A DNA stretch of 64,000 nt. It comes from JAAXIE01 sp965204245. GTDB lineage: Bacteria; Chloroflexota; Dehalococcoidia; Lucifugimonadales; JAAXIE01. The stretch spans positions 60,084-124,083 of the forward strand of contig CBDBED010000004.1 of the NCBI GenBank assembly GCA_965204245.1, read 5' to 3'. Positions 7,813 through 16,558 of the stretch are shown piece by piece (position 1 is the stretch's first letter; the number at the start of each line of letters is the position of its first letter). A model generated the notes under the pieces. The model did not search any database. It was not told where the DNA came from and saw nothing but the letters and a program-made list of their open reading frames with translations. The position numbers and the translations under genes were made by a program.

Positions 7813-8997
7813 CTAGGTGATCACGTTCGAGTCCCGCAGCTCCTTGACCCTCTCCTCACTCAGGTTCACCAGACTCGTGAGGATGTCCTCATTGTGCTCC
7901 CCCACCGTCGGCGTGGTGCCAACCACCGCAGGCGTCCGGCTGAAGTGCCAGAAGTCCCCCGACACCACAACCTTGCCCGCGATCGGATCATCCACCTCCA
8001 CCAGCGCCCTGCGCTCCCACGGATGTGGGTCCTCCGCGGCTTGGGCGATAGTGTTCACCGGAGCGATCACCACATCGTGCAAAGTGAAATGCTCAAGGGC
8101 TTCCTTCTGGGTCATATCTGCCAGCAACGTCTTGACCGCCTCGTTCACCTCGGCCCGGTTCTTGAAGCGCTCGTTGCGCTCGGTGAAGCGGGGGTCGTTT
8201 GCCCACTCGGGCTTCTCGAGGGCGGCGCATACCCGGTGCCAGTGGTGGTCGTCCCCAGCCGCGATGAGCACCCAGCCGTCCTTGCAGGGGTACTCGCCAC
8301 CGGGCACGCCACCCGAGGAGCCACGGTTCGGCTGGACGCCACTGCCGACGTAAGCAGTAACGGGTATCTCGGTGTAGCTGTAGCCGGTGTCGGCGAGACA
8401 TACGTCGATGGACTGGCCCTCGCCGGAGATGTCACGCTCGTGCAGGGCAGCCAGCGTCCCGATGGCAGCGTGGAGGGCGGTGGTGCGGTCGATGATGGGC
8501 ACTCCGGCCTTTATCGGCGGCATCCCGTCCTCGCCGGTGACCATCATGATGCCGGACATCGCTTGCCCGATGGGGTCATATCCAATCTTGTCCCGGTACG
8601 GCCCAAATTGCCCGTAAGCCGACACATTCACCATCACTATGCGCGGGTTCAACTCCTTCAACACGTCATACCCGAAGCCCATCTTCTCAATGGTGCCGGG
8701 CCGGAAGTTCTGCACCAGCACATCGGACACCTTGACCAGTTCCCGCAGGATTTCCTTGGCCTCGTCGCGGCGGAGGTCGATGGCGAGGCTCTTCTTGCCA
8801 CTGTTGTACTGTGGCCAGTATGCGCTCTGCCCGTTGGAATACGGCCCGTGATACCGCGTCTCCTCGCCCTCCAAGCGCTCCACTTTGATGACCTCGGCCC
8901 CCAACCGGGCCAGCACTTGAGCACACCGGGGTCCCGCCTGGTGGCGCCCCAAGTCCAGAACTCTAATCCCTTCTAGCGGAGCCTTGACTGACGTCAT
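7813..8997 (-). CDS. CaiB/BaiF-family class III CoA-transferase
   Basis: 394 residues, opening with LEGIRVLDLGRHQAGPRCAQ and continuing with GAEVIKVERLEGEETR, KKSLAIDLRRDEAKEIL, FRPGTIEKMGFGYDVLKELNP and the conserved GQSIDVCLADTG. All family blocks are present and the length is normal. It starts at ATG 8997 behind GAGGAGGGAG. The gene converges with the asparaginase-like gene (17-bp gap). Its acid substrate is unknown. The sequence differs clearly from the 5528 and 17179 paralogues, so these are probably enzymes for different acids. Confidence 0.88.
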   Translation of the reverse strand: MTSVKAPLEGIRVLDLGRHQAGPRCAQVLARLGAEVIKVERLEGEETRYHGPYSNGQSAYWPQYNSGKKSLAIDLRRDEAKEILRELVKVSDVLVQNFRPGTIEKMGFGYDVLKELNPRIVMVNVSAYGQFGPYRDKIGYDPIGQAMSGIMMVTGEDGMPPIKAGVPIIDRTTALHAAIGTLAALHERDISGEGQSIDVCLADTGYSYTEIPVTAYVGSGVQPNRGSSGGVPGGEYPCKDGWVLIAAGDDHHWHRVCAALEKPEWANDPRFTERNERFKNRAEVNEAVKTLLADMTQKEALEHFTLHDVVIAPVNTIAQAAEDPHPWERRALVEVDDPIAGKVVVSGDFWHFSRTPAVVGTTPTVGEHNEDILTSLVNLSEERVKELRDSNVIT

Positions 8998-9099
8998 CGT
9001 GCTCCCTCCTCACTCAAGCTGAATCGAAAGGCTTCCAGCCTCAAATTTGTCGGCAATTGTACGACCGCCGCCCACCCATGGCAACCTGATGCCGCGAGG

Positions 9100-9909
9100 T
9101 TAACCAGACCGCCGCTGTATGTGATAAATCCATCCCTCCAGCCGGTATATCTCCTCATCGGGAGGCGTGCTCACCGCCTCCGGGCAGGTCATATACACTG
9201 CCGAGTTCAACGCAGCCACCACCGCGTCCAGTGCGTCATGCACCGCCAAACACTGCTCCCCCACTTCTTCCGCGTTAGCCAAGGGCACCGGCACCGCATG
9301 AGCCAGTCCATCCAGTATCCGCCTCCTCAGTTCGTCCCGCCTGCGCCCGTTCTTGTAAGCCTTGTACGGCAGCCCCATTCCCTTCAGCGTCGCCCCAGGC
9401 ATGCACTCCAGCACATTGAGGCGGGCGGGCCCCGGCTGGTCTTGGCACAGTATCCGTATGTCCGGGGCCTGCAGCCTGTGCAATAGCTGCATGCCCCGCA
9501 GAGTCATCGGCAGCATATTGGGGTTGGCCTTGTGCAGCACGGAAAACGCCTCTCCATGGCTCAAATCGCAATCCCGCCTCAACTCTCCATGCTCCACCAC
9601 GAACTCGTCCCTCAGCGCTATGAACCCCTCCATCGTCATGTCGGCCACCGCAGCCCATACATCCCCCATGTGCCTCGGCTCCCCTGCCAGCACCGCAGCG
9701 AACGGCTCCGGCACCGAAAAGGGAAAATCCAGCGACGCCACCGACCCCTCGGGTGCCTCTTGCAACAGCCCCAGCAACTCCGCCCGCGACACCGCCCGTA
9801 TCTCGTTCACCCGCAGCCCCTCAGGACGCAAAACGCCCCTCGCCATCCACGTATTCGCGTCCTGCTTGGCCCCGCTGAAGTCCACCCCTATGACTGGATC
9901 CAAGCTCAC
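9100..9909 (-). CDS. DUF429-family predicted nuclease-like protein
   Basis: A 269-residue protein beginning IGVDFSGAKQDANTW and ending with a HDALDAVVAALNSAVY block, the two acidic-residue signatures of the DUF429 family (RNase H-like fold predicted for the family). The start codon GTG at 9909 overlaps the upstream TGA stop (GTGA), so translation is coupled to the NmrA-like gene. Family function is not established. The RNase H-like fold suggests a phosphodiester or nucleotide-related role, which remains inference. Confidence 0.7.
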   Translation of the reverse strand: MSLDPVIGVDFSGAKQDANTWMARGVLRPEGLRVNEIRAVSRAELLGLLQEAPEGSVASLDFPFSVPEPFAAVLAGEPRHMGDVWAAVADMTMEGFIALRDEFVVEHGELRRDCDLSHGEAFSVLHKANPNMLPMTLRGMQLLHRLQAPDIRILCQDQPGPARLNVLECMPGATLKGMGLPYKAYKNGRRRDELRRRILDGLAHAVPVPLANAEEVGEQCLAVHDALDAVVAALNSAVYMTCPEAVSTPPDEEIYRLEGWIYHIQRRSG

Positions 9910-11123
9910 CTGTAATGCCTCGCCATCTCGTTGGCCCAGCCCCGTCCCAGCCCACTGGCATGCTCGTCCAGCCAGTCCCCTAGACGAATCTTCCCCAGAG
10001 GCTTTGCATCGGAGCCGGACACCAGCAGATTAGCGGACAGCCCCGCCACCTCATCCCGGCTCAGCACCACGTCCCGCACCACCATACCCAACGCCCGGCT
10101 CGCCGCCATCACCACCGCCGCCGGTACATGCACCAGCCGCACTGAGGTCCCAACGGCCCGGGCCACCAGCATTACCAGTCCGTCATAGGTCAGCACATCC
10201 GGCCCCACCGCATCCACCTCCATCTTCTCATCCGCCTCCCCCGCTGCCACCGCCACCTTCGCCAAGTCCTCCACACATACCGGCTGCACTCGATACTCCC
10301 CCGAACCCGGGACAAGGAACAGCGGGAACCTGCGCAGCATCCATGCAATGTTGTTCAGCAGCACGTCCTCCTTGCCGAACACCAAAGTCGGTCGCAGGAT
10401 CGCATACGACAGCCCCGACTCCCGTAGCGCGTTTTCCACCTCGCCTTTGCAACGAAAATATGACAATGCTGACCCCGCAGCCGCATTCGTGATGCTCACA
10501 TGCACCACCCGCCGCACCCCGGCCGCCTTGGCCGCCCCAAACAGGGTGCGCAGGTTGGCGGCCGCCCGGTCATGCGTCAGATCCCCCCGCGCCACCCGTA
10601 CCCAGTAGGTATTGAAGAGGGTGTCCGTCCCTTCAAGGTTGCGGGTCAGTGCGCCGGGGTCGTCGAAGTTGAAGGGTAGGAGTTCCACGGCGTCGCCGAA
10701 GGGGTTGGGACGGTCAGGATGTCCCGTCAGCGAGCGCACCTGCTCGCCCTTCGCCAGCAGAATCTCCGTGATATACCGGCCCGTGTACCCCGTGGCCCCA
10801 GTGACGACGTGGGCTAATTGCTTTGTCGAATCTCCATCAGTGTCGAGGGCTGTGCCAGGTACCCCCACTTCGAAGGTGAAAATCGAATCCAAACTTTGTC
10901 CAGAGCCGGTAAATGTCTGAAGGCGCAACCCAGTTTCTCGGGTTAACTTTGTCGTCGTTGTTAGGACCTGCTTGACGTCGAGAGCCGCATTGGTAAACCG
11001 TTCTTCCAATGCTTCCACAACATCGCCCACACGGACAGTCAGAGTTAAAGTGCCATCAGCACGTGACCTCTGTGCCAGTCTTCCCATATACGTGTAGACC
11101 TTGTCTGCGTATCCTTCAGGCAT
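9906..11123 (-). CDS. NmrA/NAD(P)-epimerase-like protein with an extra N-terminal domain
   Basis: About 405 residues from ATG 11123. The C-terminal 300 residues are an atypical SDR of the NmrA / nucleoside-diphosphate-sugar epimerase type with the dinucleotide-binding motif GATGYTG, a GVRRVVHVSI strand and an SYFRCKGEVE helix. The first roughly 100 residues (YADKVYTYMGRLAQRSRADG, VGDVVEALEERFTN) are not part of the SDR fold and look like a small helical or winged-helix domain. DNA coding for this extension has markedly lower codon bias than the rest, so the gene may be a recent fusion. The start is uncertain: TTG 11144 is also open and neither has an ideal Shine-Dalgarno. It is coupled to the DUF429 gene. 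Confidence 0.7.
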   Translation of the reverse strand: MPEGYADKVYTYMGRLAQRSRADGTLTLTVRVGDVVEALEERFTNAALDVKQVLTTTTKLTRETGLRLQTFTGSGQSLDSIFTFEVGVPGTALDTDGDSTKQLAHVVTGATGYTGRYITEILLAKGEQVRSLTGHPDRPNPFGDAVELLPFNFDDPGALTRNLEGTDTLFNTYWVRVARGDLTHDRAAANLRTLFGAAKAAGVRRVVHVSITNAAAGSALSYFRCKGEVENALRESGLSYAILRPTLVFGKEDVLLNNIAWMLRRFPLFLVPGSGEYRVQPVCVEDLAKVAVAAGEADEKMEVDAVGPDVLTYDGLVMLVARAVGTSVRLVHVPAAVVMAASRALGMVVRDVVLSRDEVAGLSANLLVSGSDAKPLGKIRLGDWLDEHASGLGRGWANEMARHYR

Positions 11124-11220
11124 AACCCGATGATTTCCCTGCAAGTCTGATAAGTATCACTGTGCTCCATTGTGCCACAGTTGGCTGGCTGACTACGGGG
11201 GTGCTGACGTAGCGGTCCGG

Positions 11221-11250
11221 TTGTCGGCCAACAAGCCCGACGGGTACAAT
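11221..11250 (+). promoter_or_regulatory. Candidate sigma70-type promoter of the acyl-CoA dehydrogenase pair
   Basis: TTGTCG (11221-11226), an 18-base spacer and TACAAT (11245-11250) lie 56 bases before the first acyl-CoA dehydrogenase start. The 18-base spacing matches three other good candidates in this window (14876, 45773, 46093). Confidence 0.5.
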
Positions 11251-11305
11251 GCGCCACGTTGTGCTTGCCCCGCTTGGGGGACGCTGGTCTTCTACGGGAG
11301 GACAC

Positions 11306-12538
11306 ATGGAGTTCGAGCCCCAGTACACCCAAGAGCAGGAACGATTTCGTGTTGAATTCGCCCAGTGGCTGGACGAGAACATGCCTGCTGGCATGGAGGA
11401 ACCCGCCGAGCCTGCCGACCTGACATTGGAGCAGTACCAGAAGCAGCGCGAGCTCGGCCGCAAGCTGGGCGAACGAGGCTGGCTCTGGCCCACGGCCCCC
11501 CAAGCCTATGGCGGCGGCGGTCTTGATGTCGACCACGCCATCATCATCGAAGAAGAAATGGATGCCCGCGGGGCCTACCTGCCACCCTACTACGACTCAG
11601 GAGGCCGCCTCGGAGGCAACACCGTCCTCGTTTGGGGCAGCGAGGAGCAGAAGCTGCGCCTCCTCCCCCCCATCTTCCGGGGCGAAGTCCGCACTTGGCA
11701 GTTGCTCTCCGAGCCCGAAGCCGGCTCCGACTTGGCCGGCGTCCGCACCCAAGCCATCAGGGACGGCGACGAATACGTTATCAACGGGCAGAAGATATAC
11801 ATCGGCAGCCACCACGGTGCCGAACAGCTTTGGACCATCGCCTGCACCGACCCCAACGGCGAACGCCACCACAACCTAAGCTGGTTCATGATCCCGTCCG
11901 ACCTTCCCGGCATCTCGTGGTCTCCCATGGAGTTGCTGAGTTCCGGTGGTGAGGGCGGCGCGAGCTCGGGCGTGAAGAACACGGTGTATTTCGAGGACGT
12001 GCGTGTCCGGGCCGAAAACCGCATCGGTGAGGAAAACGAGGGCTGGAAGGTTGCCAGCACCCACCTTGAACTGGAACACGGCACCGGCGGCCGCATCGCC
12101 CGCAATCGCATCGTCGACCGCCTCATCACACACTGTAAGGAGACCCACCGCGATGGCGCACCTCTCACCGAGGACCCCGATGTCCGCGAGCGTCTCATCG
12201 ACGTCTACATCGACGCCGAAATCGGCCGCCTCTTCGGCCTCCGCAACTACTGGCTGAGGCACAGCAAGCGCCCCATCTCCTACGAAGGCCCCCAGCTTTC
12301 CCACCATCGCAAAATGTCCGGCCTGCGTATGGGCAAGTGGATTAACGACATCCTGGGCCCCTACGCCCTTACCAACGACGAAACATGGGGCCCATCCGAT
12401 GGCCACATCGAGTCCCATCAGCGCGGCAGCATAGTAGCCGTCCACCCCGGCGCAACCGCCGATATCCAGAAAGTGATCATGGCGAGGCGTATCGGCATCG
12501 GCAGGCCCGAACGGGAGAGGGCCGGAGCACTGGCCTGA
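11306..12538 (+). CDS. Acyl-CoA dehydrogenase family protein
   Basis: A 410-residue flavoprotein with the ACAD layout: N-terminal helical domain (YTQEQERFRVEFAQWLDENM), middle beta domain with WQLLSEPEAGSDLAGVRTQA and the NGQKIYIGSHHGAEQLWTIA block, and a C-terminal helical domain. It predicts FAD-dependent alpha,beta-dehydrogenation of an acyl-CoA or related thioester. The start ATG 11306 has GGGAGG 5 bases before it. A longer in-frame start at 11249 adds 19 non-conserved residues and is rejected. The second ACAD follows after 45 bases, and such pairs often form heteromeric dehydrogenases for steroid-like or branched substrates. That heteromer is an inference here. Confidence 0.88.
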   Translation: MEFEPQYTQEQERFRVEFAQWLDENMPAGMEEPAEPADLTLEQYQKQRELGRKLGERGWLWPTAPQAYGGGGLDVDHAIIIEEEMDARGAYLPPYYDSGGRLGGNTVLVWGSEEQKLRLLPPIFRGEVRTWQLLSEPEAGSDLAGVRTQAIRDGDEYVINGQKIYIGSHHGAEQLWTIACTDPNGERHHNLSWFMIPSDLPGISWSPMELLSSGGEGGASSGVKNTVYFEDVRVRAENRIGEENEGWKVASTHLELEHGTGGRIARNRIVDRLITHCKETHRDGAPLTEDPDVRERLIDVYIDAEIGRLFGLRNYWLRHSKRPISYEGPQLSHHRKMSGLRMGKWINDILGPYALTNDETWGPSDGHIESHQRGSIVAVHPGATADIQKVIMARRIGIGRPERERAGALA

Positions 12539-12583
12539 TTCCCTGCCTCCACCTCCCTGTTCTGAAACTATCAGGAGTCCCTA

Positions 12584-13708
12584 ATGGACCTATCGCTGAA
12601 CCAAGCCCAGGAAATGCTCAAGGCCGCTGCCCAGGACTTCATCCAGCGCGAATACCCCAAGGAGAAGCTCCTCGAACTGGAGAAGACCGGCACCGGCTGC
12701 ACCCCCGAACTCTGGGAACGCGCCGCCGCCTTGGGCTGGCTCGGCATGCCCATACCCGCCGAATACGGCGGTGAGGGTCTCTCCCTCACCGATACTGCCG
12801 TCCTCTTCCAGGAACTGGGCCGCGGCCCCGTTGTCGGCCCCCACTTCTCCTCCAGCGTCCTTGGCTCTCTGCTCCTCCTCGAAGCAGGCACCGATACCCA
12901 GAAGCGCCAGTGGCTCCCCCAAGTCTGCCGCGGCTCCATAGTCCTGTCTGCCGCCATCAGCGACCCCCAACGCAGTTGGGGCCCCAGCGCAGTCCGGATG
13001 GCCCCCGACCAGCGCAACGGCGACTACGTGCTCAACGGCACCAAACTCTTCGTCCAAGACGCTGTCATGGCAACCCACTTGGTCTGTGCCATCCGCACAG
13101 GCCAAGACGATGATGCCGTCGGCCTTCTCCTAGTCGACGCCAGCCTTCCCGGTGTGGCCGTCCGCAACCTCCCCGGTTTCCTCGGCCAGAGCTCCGAGGT
13201 CACCTTCGACAACGTGACCGTCCCCATCGACAACCTGCTTGGCGAGGCCGCCACCGGCGGCTGGAGTAGCCTCGAGGCCGCCCTCCAAAAAGCCCTCCCC
13301 ATCCTCTGCGCCTACCAAGTCGGCGGATGCGAAGCCGTTTTCGATATGTCCGTCGCCTATAGCCGCACCCGCGTACAGTTCGGCACCCCTGTCGGACGCT
13401 TCCAGCGCGTCCAGGACCACATCATCAACCTCGTTAATCACCTCGACGCCGCCCGCTGGACCACCTACGAAGCCCTCTGGAAGCTCGACACCGCCCGCCC
13501 CGCCCGCGATGCTGTCCACCTCGCCAAGGCCGTCACCGCAGAGGCCCACTACCAAGCTTGCAACTACGCCCACGAAGTCCACGCCGGCGTCGGCAGCATG
13601 ATTGAATACGGCCTTGCCATGCACACAAAGATGTCCCGCACGCTGTACTCCTACTTGGGTGACCCCAAGTATCATAGGCGGCAGCTTGCGGATGCTATCG
13701 GGCTGTAG
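12584..13708 (+). CDS. Acyl-CoA dehydrogenase family protein, second subunit or paralogue
   Basis: 374 residues, starting MDLSLNQAQEMLKAAAQDF. It contains GWLGMPIPAEYGGEGLSL, the middle-domain NGTKLFVQDAVMATHLVCA and the C-terminal YSRTRVQFGTPVGRFQRVQD typical of ACADs. It is shorter and more divergent than the upstream paralogue. The usual catalytic Glu position is not clear by eye, so it may be the non-catalytic or FAD-sharing partner in an alpha2beta2 ACAD. AGGAG lies 8 bases upstream of the ATG. Confidence 0.85.
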   Translation: MDLSLNQAQEMLKAAAQDFIQREYPKEKLLELEKTGTGCTPELWERAAALGWLGMPIPAEYGGEGLSLTDTAVLFQELGRGPVVGPHFSSSVLGSLLLLEAGTDTQKRQWLPQVCRGSIVLSAAISDPQRSWGPSAVRMAPDQRNGDYVLNGTKLFVQDAVMATHLVCAIRTGQDDDAVGLLLVDASLPGVAVRNLPGFLGQSSEVTFDNVTVPIDNLLGEAATGGWSSLEAALQKALPILCAYQVGGCEAVFDMSVAYSRTRVQFGTPVGRFQRVQDHIINLVNHLDAARWTTYEALWKLDTARPARDAVHLAKAVTAEAHYQACNYAHEVHAGVGSMIEYGLAMHTKMSRTLYSYLGDPKYHRRQLADAIGL

Positions 13709-13778
13709 CTGGCGTCAGTTACCTCTGCGAGAGTAAAGCCGCTGCTACAGGCCAAGTAAACTCAGGACTGGATAATTG

Positions 13779-14513
13779 ATGAACCTCAAGGCACCCACCT
13801 TCGGTCTGTTGCTCAGCGTGACCATGTCGTTAGTTCTCTTGGGGTGTTCGCACGGTGCAACTGATGCGCCAGACCGCAACGACGCATCCTCTGCCTCAAT
13901 CTCGCCCAAGCTGGCTACGACGGCATCTCCGAGGAGCCTGAAGGAGCGCAGCGATGCATTGGCTCGCTCAGCAGTGCTCACTGTAGAGTGGGTGGTAGAT
14001 AACAATCCACCTCCAACTGAAATATTGGGTGGAGCCCGCCACGCTTGCAGCCGATACGGATACCTCTCGGGACTGTATGGTCTAGCATTTAATGTAGTTA
14101 CCGAGTCCCACGAACAACGTGCGGAGTTGTTGGACGAGGAGATTAAGAGAATTGGCAGTGTTGAAAGAGCAGGAGTGCCTAGTCTGACCGTTCTCCGAAT
14201 CTGGAATGCCAGTGATCCAATTCTCGATGGGCTAGCCCCAGCGTCAGATTTATGTGAAGCGTATTGGGTAGATCAGCCGGACCGTGTGATGGACCTCGCG
14301 CGCTTGTCAAAGGAGCCAGTTGAGGGACTGCCAATTACAAGCTGCGACTTATATGGCATAGCGAAGGCCGATTTCGCTCGTGCATATGCCAGTACCACGA
14401 GCTTAGAGCAAGTGGGTGCTATGATTGACCCAATAACTGAGGCAAAGAAAGCTTGCGATGCAGATTGGAAAAGGTATATGGAAACTCACGGCAACGTCCC
14501 TACGGATGGCTGA
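13779..14513 (+). CDS. Hypothetical lipoprotein
   Basis: About 244 residues. The N-terminus MNLKAPTFGLLLSVTMSLVLLGC is a lipoprotein signal peptide with lipobox L-L-G-C. The mature part has several Cys (for example RHACSRYGY, SDLCEAYW, SCDLYG) and no recognised domain. ATG 13779 is preferred over TTG 13776. GC content and codon bias are lower than in the neighbouring dehydrogenase genes, which suggests foreign origin. It is predicted to sit on the outer face of the membrane. It is followed after 31 bases by a small unknown gene. Confidence 0.65.
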   Translation: MNLKAPTFGLLLSVTMSLVLLGCSHGATDAPDRNDASSASISPKLATTASPRSLKERSDALARSAVLTVEWVVDNNPPPTEILGGARHACSRYGYLSGLYGLAFNVVTESHEQRAELLDEEIKRIGSVERAGVPSLTVLRIWNASDPILDGLAPASDLCEAYWVDQPDRVMDLARLSKEPVEGLPITSCDLYGIAKADFARAYASTTSLEQVGAMIDPITEAKKACDADWKRYMETHGNVPTDG

Positions 14514-14544
14514 ACAATTCTAACCATTTAAGCGTGAGGTTACG

Positions 14545-14751
14545 ATGAATAAGGAAACGTACCAAGAGATCCAAGGTACACTTAAGTATCTGGCTGAACT
14601 GGACTTAAACGATTTTAATAGTGAAGTCAACCGAGAAATCGCCACCGCAATAATCAAGTTGCTGGTGACTATTGCGCAAGACCTAGATGGGATAGAAGAC
14701 ACTTTGGAAAGTCTGCGCAATACGGTTGCAACTTATATCGACGAGAAGTAA
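14545..14751 (+). CDS. Small acidic helical protein
   Basis: A 68-residue protein that looks helical throughout, with heptad-like Leu/Ile spacing (KYLAELDLNDFNSEV, IAQDLDGIEDTLESLRN). TGAGG lies about 9 bases before the ATG. It shares the low codon bias of the preceding lipoprotein gene. No family recognised. It could be a small coiled-coil accessory protein. Confidence 0.55.
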   Translation: MNKETYQEIQGTLKYLAELDLNDFNSEVNREIATAIIKLLVTIAQDLDGIEDTLESLRNTVATYIDEK

Positions 14752-14875
14752 CAGCTTCATGAAGAAGGGGCTTTAGACCCCATGCGAGAGGATGTCCACA
14801 AAACATGGGTGCAGTATCCCCCATGGTGCTGGTGCTGTCCTAGACTAGAAAATCTCCTTCCCTCGATCGACCCCC

Positions 14876-14905
14876 TTGACAACCCCCAAACACCCGTTCT
14901 ATTAT
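14876..14905 (+). promoter_or_regulatory. Strong sigma70-type promoter of leader locus A
   Basis: Consensus TTGACA (14876-14881), an 18-base spacer and TATTAT (14900-14905). The whole block, including CCCGTTC in the spacer, is nearly repeated at 45773-45802, also with 18 bases. Conservation of spacer sequence beyond the hexamers suggests either a common origin or an operator inside the promoter. Confidence 0.72.
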
Positions 14906-14951
14906 CATCCTAGTGAACAGGAATCCAGTCCCTACCCCGCCCGGAGGCCTC

Positions 14952-15134
14952 ATGAAAACATCCGCCCTCCTGCAGTCCCAACCCAAGCCGGCCGGACCCG
15001 AAGACTGCAAATTCTGCAGTCCCCACAGCTACAAAAATCATCGCCCGCCCTCTTCCACTCCAACTCTCAAAGCTGGCAGGACCCGAAAAGTGCAGAATTT
15101 GCAGTCCCCACAGCTACAAAAAGCATTGCCATAG
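14952..15134 (+). CDS. Possible 60-residue leader peptide
   Basis: ATG 14952 follows CCGGAGG with 5-base spacing and opens MKTSALLQSQPKPAG. The frame runs through the direct-repeat array and ends at 15134. The peptide has no recognisable domain, and its C-terminal half is simply translated repeat DNA. The equivalent start at locus B (45872, MKNRPVAVQ) also begins MK, has a Shine-Dalgarno, and stops after 11 codons. Real translation is uncertain. A regulatory leader is possible. Confidence 0.3.
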   Translation: MKTSALLQSQPKPAGPEDCKFCSPHSYKNHRPPSSTPTLKAGRTRKVQNLQSPQLQKALP

Positions 15135-15156
15135 CTACGACCCGACTGCAATTTTC
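14994..15156. repeat. Direct-repeat array of leader locus A
   Basis: Two 44-bp units (14994-15037 and 15079-15122) start with GGACCCGAA and end with CCCCACAGCTACAAAAA, 85 bp apart. Each contains a TGCA(A/G)AATT..TGCAGT dyad-like core. A third partial unit, AGCTACGACCCGACTGCAA, begins at 15133. The motif AGCTACAAAAA followed 21 bp later by AGCTACGA recurs at locus B with the same spacing. Confidence 0.75.
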
Positions 15157-15210
15157 AACCCCGCCCTTTCTGGGCCATGAGGAATAAAGTCCGGCCATGA
15201 GGAATAGAAC

Positions 15211-16380
15211 ATGATGAAACATACAGCCGACGCAGTAATCATCGGTGGCGGCGTAATGGGATGCAGCATCCTCTACAACCTGGCCGCCCGAGGCCTGACC
15301 AACACTCTGCTCTTGGAGCGGAGCGTCCTCGGCTCCGGCTCCACTGGCCGCTCCCAGGCTATCTGCCGCACCCACTACTCCAACCCCTTCACCGCAGCCA
15401 TGGCTTGGCAGAGCCTCCAGATTTACCGCGACTTCCCCCAGAGGCTCGGCGGCCCTTCCGGCTTCGTCGAGACCGGCTATTTCGTCATGGTGGGTGAGGA
15501 AGACCGCCAAGCCATGGAGTCCAACATTGCCCTCAACCGTACCGTAGGCATCGATACCTACCTAGTCAGCTTGGAAGAAGCCGCTACCATCGCCCCCATG
15601 CTCGACGTCAACAACGTCACCGCCGTCGCCTACGAACCCCGCTCCGGCTACGCTGACCCCTATGCCGTGACCACCACCTATGCCCGCGCCGCCCGTGAAC
15701 TGGGCGCCACGGTGCAGATGGGCGCCGAGGTACAGTCCGTGCAGGTAGAGAATGGCCGGGTAACTGGAGTGGTCACCAGCCAAGGCACCGTCGCTACCAA
15801 CACTGTCGTCGTGGCCGCTGGGCCCTGGTCACCGCCGCTGCTGGAGCCTTTGGGCTTCGACATCCCCCTTGAGCCCGTGCGCCACCAAGTCGTCCAGATT
15901 CAGCGCCCTTGGGACATCCTCCCGCAGCATCCCGCCGTCGCCGACATAGCCACCAAGGCATCCTTCCGTCCCGACGGCGACCAGTTCACCCTCATAGGCG
16001 TGGGCGAAGACGAAATCGTGGACCGCGACAGTTTCAATCCGGCAGTCGATCTGGAACCGGCGGCGGCTGCCTTCGAGCGGGCCTCGCGGCGGATGCCTGC
16101 CTTGGGCCAAGGCTACTTTCGCGGAGGCTGGGCCGGCCTGTTCACCGTCACCCCTGACTGGCACCCCGTCCTCGACCGCGTGGAAGGGGTTGACGGTGCC
16201 TTCTGCGCCGTTGGTTTCAGCGGACACGGCTTCAAGCTCGCCCCTATGATTGGAGCCGTAATGTCGGAGCTTGTGACCGAGGGCCAAGCATCATCGGTGG
16301 ACATAACGCCCCTGCGCATGTCCCGATTCGCAGAGGGTGACCTGGTCCGCTCCAGCTACCGCTACTCAGTCTTGGCGTAG
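15211..16380 (+). CDS. FAD-dependent oxidoreductase, sarcosine/glycine oxidase (DAO) family
   Basis: 389 residues. The N-terminal FAD-binding motif is VIIGGGVMGCSILYNLAARG, followed by LLLERSVLGSGSTGRSQAIC. The C-terminal part VGFSGHGFKLAPMIGAVMSEL is the conserved FAD-contacting segment of the DAO family. It predicts oxidative deamination or demethylation of a secondary amine or amino acid, producing H2O2 or feeding an acceptor. It is the first gene after leader locus A. The start could be 15211 or the next codon. It is followed by a nested palindromic repeat at 16427. Confidence 0.87.
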   Translation: MMKHTADAVIIGGGVMGCSILYNLAARGLTNTLLLERSVLGSGSTGRSQAICRTHYSNPFTAAMAWQSLQIYRDFPQRLGGPSGFVETGYFVMVGEEDRQAMESNIALNRTVGIDTYLVSLEEAATIAPMLDVNNVTAVAYEPRSGYADPYAVTTTYARAARELGATVQMGAEVQSVQVENGRVTGVVTSQGTVATNTVVVAAGPWSPPLLEPLGFDIPLEPVRHQVVQIQRPWDILPQHPAVADIATKASFRPDGDQFTLIGVGEDEIVDRDSFNPAVDLEPAAAAFERASRRMPALGQGYFRGGWAGLFTVTPDWHPVLDRVEGVDGAFCAVGFSGHGFKLAPMIGAVMSELVTEGQASSVDITPLRMSRFAEGDLVRSSYRYSVLA

Positions 16381-16426
16381 GAGCCCCGTGCCACATCCGC
16401 CTCTGCCATAGGGATACTCCCTACCC

Positions 16427-16515
16427 GTTCGCCCTGAGCGAAGTGGTGCAGTCAACACAGCCTCTAAGCGACCAAGCGCGGAGGCTGTGTTGACTGCACC
16501 ATGAAGTCGAAGGGC
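16427..16515. repeat. Nested palindromic REP-like element, copy 1
   Basis: Outer arms GTTCGCCCTGAGCGAAGT and AAGTCGAAGGGC belong to a widespread extragenic palindrome. Between them lies a perfect 20-bp inverted repeat: GGTGCAGTCAACACAGCCTC (16445-16464), 16-base loop, complement (16481-16500). The same nested structure occurs at 55640-55728. It sits between the convergent ends of two genes, so it may also act as a transcription barrier. Confidence 0.85.
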
Positions 16516-16558
16516 CGGGACCCCATTCACTGGAGATAGCTTGGGCCGTCTGGCCCTG

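Larger units (their letters stand above)
14752..15210. other. 459-bp intergenic leader region
   Basis: This holds a strong promoter candidate (14876), a short open frame with a Shine-Dalgarno site (14952-15134) and a direct-repeat array (14994-15156), all described separately. A short dyad GGGG(CTTTAGA)CCCC near 14767-14781 could be a weak terminator for the upstream genes. No tRNA or other RNA gene is visible. Confidence 0.6.

Noticed and set aside
14994..15156. CRISPR array at leader locus A
   Set aside because: Only two full units with internal variation and non-spacer-like contents; no cas genes.
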